64,000 bases of DNA from Pseudoduganella ginsengisoli (GTDB taxonomy: Bacteria; Pseudomonadota; Gammaproteobacteria; Burkholderiales; Burkholderiaceae_D): the NCBI RefSeq assembly GCF_009720865.1, contig NZ_WNLA01000003.1, forward strand, positions 248,001-312,000, written 5' to 3'. How positions within the stretch are numbered: position 1 is the first letter of the stretch; every line of letters begins with the position of its first letter. The notes below the pieces were generated by a model. The model was not told where the DNA came from and searched no databases. It saw only the letters and a list, made by a program, of their open reading frames with translations. Shown piece after piece: positions 58,810-64,000 of the stretch. A program made the translations under genes and the position numbers.

Positions 58810-60062
58810 GCGGACAGCGTGATGCGGGCAAACTTGCGCTTGCCAACTTGCACGACGAAGGTACCGGCTTCGACTTTCAAGCCCTTGTCGCTGATGACGG
58901 CGCCATCGAGGCGCACGCCGCCCTGCTCCACCATGCGCATGGCTTCCGACGTGGAAGCGCACAAGCCTGCGTTTTTCAGGATATTGGCGATACCTGCCGG
59001 CGCGCCGCCCAGCGCGACTTCCGGAATATCGTCCGGGATGCCGCCTTTGGAACGGTTGACGAAGTCGGCCAGCGCCTCCTCGGCTGCCTGGCGCGAGTGG
59101 AAACGTTCGACGATTTCCTGGCCCAGCGCGACTTTCGCATCGCGCGGGTTGCGGCCTTCAGCCACTTCGCGTTTCAACTGGGCAATATCTTCGATGGACT
59201 TCCACGACAGCAAGTCGTAGTAGCGCCACATCATGTCGTCGGAAATACTCATCAGCTTGCCGAACATGGTGTTGCCCGGTTCCGTGATGCCGATGTAGTT
59301 GTTCTTGGACTTCGACATTTTTTCCACGCCGTCCAAGCCTTCCAGCAGCGGCATCGTCAAGATGCACTGCGGCTCCTGGTTCCAATCCTTTTGCAATTCA
59401 CGGCCTACCAGCAAGTTGAATTTCTGGTCCGTGCCGCCCAGCTCCAGGTCGGCTTTCAGGGCAACAGAATCGTAGCCCTGCATCAGCGGGTACAGGAATT
59501 CATGGACGGAAATCGGCGTACCGGCTTTAAAGCGCTTCGTGAAGTCATCGCGCTCCATCATGCGCGCCACCGTGTAGCGGGACGCCAGCTGGATCATGCC
59601 GCGTGCGCCCAGCGCGTCGCACCACTCGGAGTTGTAGCGGATTTCGGTTTTAGCGGGATCCAGTACCAGCGATGCCTGCTTGAAGTACGTTTTCGCGTTT
59701 TCTTCGATCTGTTCGCGGGTCAGCGGCGGACGGGTGGCATTGCGGCCGGACGGGTCGCCGATCATCGACGTGAAATCGCCGATCAGGAAGATCACCTGGT
59801 GGCCCAGGTTTTGCAGCTGGCGCATTTTGTTCAGCACGACCGTGTGGCCCAGGTGCAAGTCCGGGGCAGTCGGGTCCAGGCCCAGCTTGATGCGCAGCGG
59901 CACGCCGCTCTGTTCCGAACGGGCCAGTTTTTGCGCGAATTCGCTTTCGATCAGCAGCTCATCGACGCCGCGTTTAGTGATGGCCAGGGCTTCCTGGACG
60001 CTGTCGGTCAACGGCAATACGGTGTTGGGCGCCTTCTTCGGCGCATGGGTTGTCTGATCCAT
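58806..60062 (-). CDS. tyrS: Tyrosyl-tRNA synthetase
   Basis: 418 residues, class Ic. HIGH motif [11 protein letters not shown] (~70), [12 protein letters not shown] (~250), and a C-terminal S4 RNA-binding domain ([19 protein letters not shown]). First gene of a tightly overlapped set with dtd, ybhB and the phosphatase. Divergent from the M23 peptidase gene, with 157 bases between, containing TATAAT at 60113. Confidence 0.97.
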   Translation of the reverse strand: MDQTTHAPKKAPNTVLPLTDSVQEALAITKRGVDELLIESEFAQKLARSEQSGVPLRIKLGLDPTAPDLHLGHTVVLNKMRQLQNLGHQVIFLIGDFTSMIGDPSGRNATRPPLTREQIEENAKTYFKQASLVLDPAKTEIRYNSEWCDALGARGMIQLASRYTVARMMERDDFTKRFKAGTPISVHEFLYPLMQGYDSVALKADLELGGTDQKFNLLVGRELQKDWNQEPQCILTMPLLEGLDGVEKMSKSKNNYIGITEPGNTMFGKLMSISDDMMWRYYDLLSWKSIEDIAQLKREVAEGRNPRDAKVALGQEIVERFHSRQAAEEALADFVNRSKGGIPDDIPEVALGGAPAGIANILKNAGLCASTSEAMRMVEQGGVRLDGAVISDKGLKVEAGTFVVQVGKRKFARITLSA

Positions 60063-60219
60063 AAGGGGGTAACGCGTTCTTTTAAAAATGTAGGAGGAGT
60101 CCGATAGTTTGATATAATTCGCGATCCGACCAATCTTGCCGTACGAAAACGAACCAATTAGACAACTATAAAAATATCAAAGTCCCGGAAAGTTCAAGCG
60201 GTAAATTTTAACTGATTGC

Positions 60220-61602
60220 ATGGACCCTATAAACAAATTCACAGGCTCCGGCCTGGTCAACTTGCTAGGTTCGACGCGCAAAGCGCGCATCATGAGTGCA
60301 TCAGCATTGTTTCTCGCTGTGTGCGCTTTTGGTGCGGCTGGCGTCGCTCCGTTGGCGCCGGACGCCGCGGAGCTGCCGGTCACGTCGGTTACCACCGACC
60401 TCGCCCTGCCTAGCCTGTCTGATCAAATCAACGCCCTCCAGCAGCAAGAATCCACTGAAAAATACGTGCACGAAGAGCGCATCCGCGCTGGTGACACGTT
60501 GGCAACCCTGATGACGCGCCTGGGTGTGGAAGATGATGCTGCCGAAAATTTCATCAAGAAAGACAAAGTCGCCAAGGGCGTCATGCAGCTGAAAACCGGC
60601 AAGCGTGTACAAGCCCAGACGGATGAAAACGGCAACCTGATCTGGCTGCGCGCCACCGTGGTGGATGGCAAGGACATTCCTGTCAAAAACATTTCCATTA
60701 CGCGCAATGGCGACAAGTTCGAGGCTTCGGAAGTGGCCGCGAAACTGGAACGCCGCGTGGAAATGCACTCGCGCACGATTGAAACCACGCTGTTTGCCGC
60801 GACGGACAATTCCAACGATGGCGCCAAGCTGCCGGATTCCGTGGTCAAGCAAATCGTTGAAATGTTCTCGACCAACATTGACTTCCGCTCCGACCTGAAG
60901 CGCGGCGACAACTTCAATGTGGTCTATGAATCGTTCTATCAGGATGGCGAATTCGTCAAAGCCGGCCGTATCCTGGCGGGTGAATTCACCAACCGTGGCG
61001 TGACGTACCAGTCCGTGTGGTTTGAAGATCCTGTGTCGGGCCAGAGCGGCTATTACAGCGTTGACGGCAAGGCGCTGAAAAAAGCGTTCCTGAAGTCGCC
61101 GCTGGAATTCTCCCGTATTTCGTCCGGCTTCTCGATGCGCGTGCACCCGATTTCCGGCAACTGGAAACAGCACAAAGGGATCGACTTCGCGGCAGCCGCC
61201 GGTACGCCGATCCGCGCTGCGGGCGATGGCGTGGTGGACTTCGCGGGCATGGACAAGGGCGGCTACGGCAACCTGGTCGTGCTGAAGCACTGGGCGAATT
61301 ACACGACGGCTTATGCGCACATGAGCGGCTTTGCGCCTGGCTTGAAGAAAGGCCAGAAAGTATCGCAGGGTGACGTGATTGGCTATGTGGGTTCCACGGG
61401 CTGGTCGACGGGCGCGCACTTGCACTATGAATTCCGTGTGGGCGGCGATGCGAAAGACCCTTCGAAGCTGGCAATGATCCAGCAGGCGCCGCTGACGACG
61501 GCAGAAATGGCGCGCTTCAAGTCGGTCTCCGGCGAGATGATGCACCGCTTCGCCCTGCTGCGCCCACTGGGCCGCACGGCCGCGATGATGGCTGCAAAAT
61601 AA
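60220..61602 (+). CDS. M23 family peptidoglycan metallopeptidase
   Basis: 460 residues. N-terminal signal-anchor (~28-45, SALFLAVCAFGAAGVAPLA), an OapA/LysM-like region with HEERIRAGDTLATLMTRLGV, a middle beta domain, and the C-terminal lysostaphin-like M23 domain with HKGIDFAAAAGTPIRAAGDG (zinc His/Asp) and AHLHYEF (catalytic and zinc His). It should cut peptide cross-links in the periplasm (MepM-like). It precedes anmK, giving a cell-wall remodelling and recycling neighbourhood. Confidence 0.94.
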   Translation: MDPINKFTGSGLVNLLGSTRKARIMSASALFLAVCAFGAAGVAPLAPDAAELPVTSVTTDLALPSLSDQINALQQQESTEKYVHEERIRAGDTLATLMTRLGVEDDAAENFIKKDKVAKGVMQLKTGKRVQAQTDENGNLIWLRATVVDGKDIPVKNISITRNGDKFEASEVAAKLERRVEMHSRTIETTLFAATDNSNDGAKLPDSVVKQIVEMFSTNIDFRSDLKRGDNFNVVYESFYQDGEFVKAGRILAGEFTNRGVTYQSVWFEDPVSGQSGYYSVDGKALKKAFLKSPLEFSRISSGFSMRVHPISGNWKQHKGIDFAAAAGTPIRAAGDGVVDFAGMDKGGYGNLVVLKHWANYTTAYAHMSGFAPGLKKGQKVSQGDVIGYVGSTGWSTGAHLHYEFRVGGDAKDPSKLAMIQQAPLTTAEMARFKSVSGEMMHRFALLRPLGRTAAMMAAK

Positions 61603-61634
61603 TCCTGCCCTACTGCCCTGCGGCAGCGAACCAG

Positions 61635-61662
61635 ACGGCGCCCCAGCGGCGCCGTTTTCATT
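61635..61662 (+). terminator. Terminator after the M23 peptidase gene
   Basis: ACGGCGCC (61635-61642) pairs with GGCGCCGT (61648-61655), followed by TTTCATTT. Confidence 0.85.
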
Positions 61663-61663
61663 T

Positions 61664-61907
61664 CCCCACCGTGGGGTCAGACCTGCATTCGTGCATATTC
61701 CCCGTGGGGTCAGGCACGCATTGATGCATGTAATTCGTCCTGAAACCCGCAACAACACTGGATTTCGCACTGTTGAGGTCGCTTGAAAATTCAAGCAGGC
61801 TCTACCGCGAAAAAACGGTTCTTACAGCCGGTTCTCCTATGGCGGGAACGCACGAATGCACGTCTGACCCCAGCGGGGAAACGCATGAATGCACGTCTGA
61901 CCCCACA
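61664..61907. repeat. Four-copy GGGGTCAG repeat array with inverted halves
   Basis: Two direct copies (61664-61696 and 61700-61729) read CCCC-GTGGGGTCAG then TGCATTcGTGCAT-like tails; two inverted copies (about 61843-61873 and 61874-61907) read ATGAATGCACGTCTGACCCC. About 110 unique bases lie between the halves. The ~400-base gap between the M23 gene and anmK is otherwise without a gene. Confidence 0.7.
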
Positions 61908-62005
61908 CTAAGCTGATTAATCAACGGGCTATTGGGTGGTGTTCGGGTTTTGTGTTGAGCGCGGGACAGGCGACAATAGGGGGAATTGAACGTGGGAGGG
62001 GAATG

Positions 62006-63103
62006 ATGAGCTTGTTTATTGGCTTGATGTCCGGCACCAGCCTGGATGGCGTGGATGGCGTGCTGGTGGATTTCTGGGCGGGCGCGGCGCGCACCATGTC
62101 GGCGGCTTATGTGCCCTTCCCTGACGATTTGCGCGCTGAACTGCTGGCCCTGCAGGCTGCCTCGCCCAACGAACTGGAGCGGGAAGCGCTGGCCGCCAAT
62201 CGCCTCGCGCAACTGTATGCACAATGCGTGGCCGATATCCTCGCCCCCACGGACATGAAAGCTGCCGACGTACGCGCAGTCGGCGTGCATGGCCAAACCA
62301 TCCGCCACCGGCCCGAACTGGGTTTTACCCGCCAGACCAACAATCCCGCGCTGCTGGCCGAATTGTGCGGCATCGACGTGATTGCCGATTTCCGCAGCCG
62401 CGATATCGCCGCCGGCGGCCAGGGCGCACCGCTGGTGCCCGCCTTCCACCAGGCGCTGTTTGCCCAGCAAGGCAAAACCCGTGTGCTGGCCAATATCGGC
62501 GGCATCGCCAATATCAGCATCCTCAAAGGCGACAACAATGCCACCGGTTTCGATACCGGCCCCGGCAATGTGCTGATGGATGCATGGATCGCCCGGCACC
62601 AGGGCAAACCCTATGACGACAATGGCGCCTGGGCCGCCAGCGGCACGCCCATCCAGCCACTGCTGCAAGCCATGCTGCAAGACCCGTATTTCCTCCTGCC
62701 TCCGCCAAAAAGCACCGGCCGCGATTTATTCCACATGGACTGGCTGCAACGCCATTTGAGCCACTACCCGGACGCCCGGCCGCAGGATGTCCAGGCCACG
62801 CTGCTGCAATTGACAGCGCAATCGCTGGCCGATGCCATTACCACCCATGCCCCGCGTACGGAAGCCGTCTACCTCTGCGGCGGCGGCGCCTACAACAGCG
62901 TGCTGATGCAAGCGATCGAAAACAAGCTGGGACAGAACGTGAAAGTCGCGTCGACCGACGCATTGGGCGTGCCGCCGAACCGCATGGAAGCGCTGGCGTT
63001 TGCGTGGCTGGCATTCCGCTTCAACGAGCGGCAGGCAGGAAATTTGCCCGCTGTAACAGGGGCGAAGGGAGAACGGGTATTGGGTGCACTCTACCCGCGC
63101 TAA
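62006..63103 (+). CDS. anmK: Anhydro-N-acetylmuramic acid kinase
   Basis: 365 residues. N-terminal FIGLMSGTSLDGVDGVLVDF (ATP site), VGVHGQTIRHRPE, FRSRDIAAGGQGAPLVPAFH (catalytic Asp), NIGGIANISIL and GFDTGPGNVLMDAW. It phosphorylates 1,6-anhydroMurNAc released from peptidoglycan to MurNAc 6-phosphate. ATG 62006 is preferred over 62003 because GGAGG ends six bases upstream. Confidence 0.95.
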   Translation: MSLFIGLMSGTSLDGVDGVLVDFWAGAARTMSAAYVPFPDDLRAELLALQAASPNELEREALAANRLAQLYAQCVADILAPTDMKAADVRAVGVHGQTIRHRPELGFTRQTNNPALLAELCGIDVIADFRSRDIAAGGQGAPLVPAFHQALFAQQGKTRVLANIGGIANISILKGDNNATGFDTGPGNVLMDAWIARHQGKPYDDNGAWAASGTPIQPLLQAMLQDPYFLLPPPKSTGRDLFHMDWLQRHLSHYPDARPQDVQATLLQLTAQSLADAITTHAPRTEAVYLCGGGAYNSVLMQAIENKLGQNVKVASTDALGVPPNRMEALAFAWLAFRFNERQAGNLPAVTGAKGERVLGALYPR

Positions 63104-63127
63104 GCGGGGTAGGCACGAAGCCGCGCC

Positions 63128-63143
63128 GGCGGGATCGCCCGCC
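63128..63143. terminator. Hairpin between anmK and erpA
   Basis: GGCGGG (63128-63133), loop ATCG, CCCGCC (63138-63143), between convergent genes. No T-tract. Confidence 0.4.
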
Positions 63144-63164
63144 AGGCGGCATCAGCAGAAGACC

Positions 63165-63536
63165 TTAAACGGAGAACGACGAACCGCAGCCGCAAGTCGA
63201 CTGGGCGTTCGGGTTCTTGATGACGAACTGCGCGCCTTCCAGATCATCCTTGTAATCGATTTCCGCGCCAACCAGGTATTGGTAGCTCATCGCGTCGATC
63301 AGCAATTGCACGCCGTTTTTCTCCATCGTCGTGTCATCTTCGTTGGTGATTTCATCGAACGTGAAGCCATACTGGAAGCCGGAGCAGCCGCCGCCCTGCA
63401 CGAAGACGCGCAGTTTCAAGTCTGGATTGCCTTCTTCTTCGATCAGTTGCGCAACTTTTTCAGCGGCCGCATCGGTGAAAACGATGGGCGACGGAATCGC
63501 GTCTTGCGCTTGCGTGGCTTCTGCTACTTCACTCAT
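63165..63536 (-). CDS. erpA: Iron-sulfur cluster insertion protein ErpA
   Basis: 123 residues. A-type carrier with the three cluster Cys: [14 protein letters not shown] and [11 protein letters not shown]. Delivers Fe-S clusters to apo-enzymes. ATG 63536 follows RBS AAGGAG; a Met further upstream is not needed. Confidence 0.96.
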   Translation of the reverse strand: MSEVAEATQAQDAIPSPIVFTDAAAEKVAQLIEEEGNPDLKLRVFVQGGGCSGFQYGFTFDEITNEDDTTMEKNGVQLLIDAMSYQYLVGAEIDYKDDLEGAQFVIKNPNAQSTCGCGSSFSV

Positions 63537-63628
63537 TTGGTACTCCTTCAAAATCAATGCCTTATTATAGACCGTCGCACGAACTCATGCTGTAGGCGGC
63601 CACTTCTACGATCCACTACGCAACAACG

Positions 63629-64000
63629 TTATTTCGGCGGCAACGCGGTAATTTTGCCGGATGCTGCGGTGCCTGCAGCCGCGGCTGATGCAGCGAAACC
63701 CGATGCCGCAGCGCCGGCGCCTTCCGTCAGCCCCACACCCTGCGACGGCGGCGCCGGTACACCCGCCGCCTTCAGCGCCGCCTGCAACGCATCGCGCTCC
63801 GCTGTCAGCCGCGCAATTTCCGCCTGCGCGTCATCGAGCTGCCGCTGCACGTCCGGCACGCCCGAACCGTGGCTGGCGCCCATAATGCGCTTGCCCAGGT
63901 CCACGCCCCACACCACCAGCACGCCAGCCATCACCAGCACCACGGCAATGCCCAGCACGCGGGCCGCCAGTGGCGGCCGCTTTTCTTCCAGCACCACCGT
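63629..64000 (-). CDS. Membrane-anchored coiled-coil protein, 5'-truncated
   Basis: At least 124 residues visible; the frame is open to the window edge and only a GTG (63997) is available inside it, so the true start is probably outside. A transmembrane helix (RVLGIAVVLVMAGVLVVWG) is followed by a short coiled coil (VQRQLDDAQAEIARLTAERD) and an Ala/Gly-rich tail. It resembles the small membrane proteins found beside erpA in Burkholderiales; no function is known. Confidence 0.65.
   Translation of the reverse strand, partial: TVVLEEKRPPLAARVLGIAVVLVMAGVLVVWGVDLGKRIMGASHGSGVPDVQRQLDDAQAEIARLTAERDALQAALKAAGVPAPPSQGVGLTEGAGAAASGFAASAAAAGTAASGKITALPPK

Overview
The window is a chromosomal segment of a high-G+C Gram-negative bacterium. 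Family make-up and gene order fit Betaproteobacteria, order Burkholderiales, most likely Oxalobacteraceae (Janthinobacterium/Massilia/Duganella-like). The pointers are xseB-ispA-dxs beside a Rieske oxygenase, polA / DUF2782 / thrB, dusB-fis-purH-ruvCAB, and tyrS / M23 peptidase / anmK / erpA. The genus is inferred, not proven. No rRNA, tRNA, CRISPR array, prophage, integrase or intact insertion sequence was recognised. Coding density is high and most genes are housekeeping.

Layout. 1-5.8 kb: 3' part of pilU, a glutathione peroxidase, and a two-gene signalling unit (MHYT hybrid histidine kinase plus HD-GYP response regulator). 5.8-10.3 kb: glycolate oxidase glcDEF (minus strand) and a PduO-type cobalamin adenosyltransferase. 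10.3-13.2 kb: a four-module secreted lipoprotein (DUF4214, Fn3, PEBP-like, YHYH) translationally coupled to a small periplasmic protein. 13.3-17.8 kb: xseB-ispA-dxs with a divergent Rieske oxygenase. 17.8-28 kb: EamA exporter, sulfurtransferase, ZIP metal transporter with no normal start codon, polA, DUF2782 protein, thrB, a membrane protein and uvrD. 28-34.4 kb: an orphan PEP-CTERM protein, a BlaR1-like M56 membrane protein with its own palindromic operator, class III alcohol dehydrogenase and three response regulators. 34.4-39 kb: the thiamine operon thiC-thiS-thiG-thiD-thiE behind a TPP riboswitch.

39-45.5 kb is the accessory part: a secreted M28 aminopeptidase, a visibly A+T-richer block of three unrecognised membrane proteins in divergent arrangement, and an RTX-like/DUF4214 secreted protein. 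45.6-64 kb returns to core genes: valS, a DUF2147 protein, ilvE, a glutaminyl cyclase joined to ruvB, ruvA, ruvC, purH, fis, dusB, the overlapping chain tyrS-dtd-ybhB-phosphatase, an M23 peptidase, anmK, erpA and a 5'-truncated membrane/coiled-coil gene.

Several small palindromic repeat families sit between genes: a 28-bp hairpin (776 and 31359), a GTAGGGCGG hairpin (36676 and 53834), a GGTGCCTGGCACC family (28904, 28946, 48501) and a four-copy GGGGTCAG array with inverted halves (61664-61907). The best candidates for undescribed biology are the membrane cassette at 40.8-43.6 kb, the DUF4214/PEBP/YHYH lipoprotein pair at 10.3-13.2 kb and the M56 protein that has an operator but no adjacent blaI.
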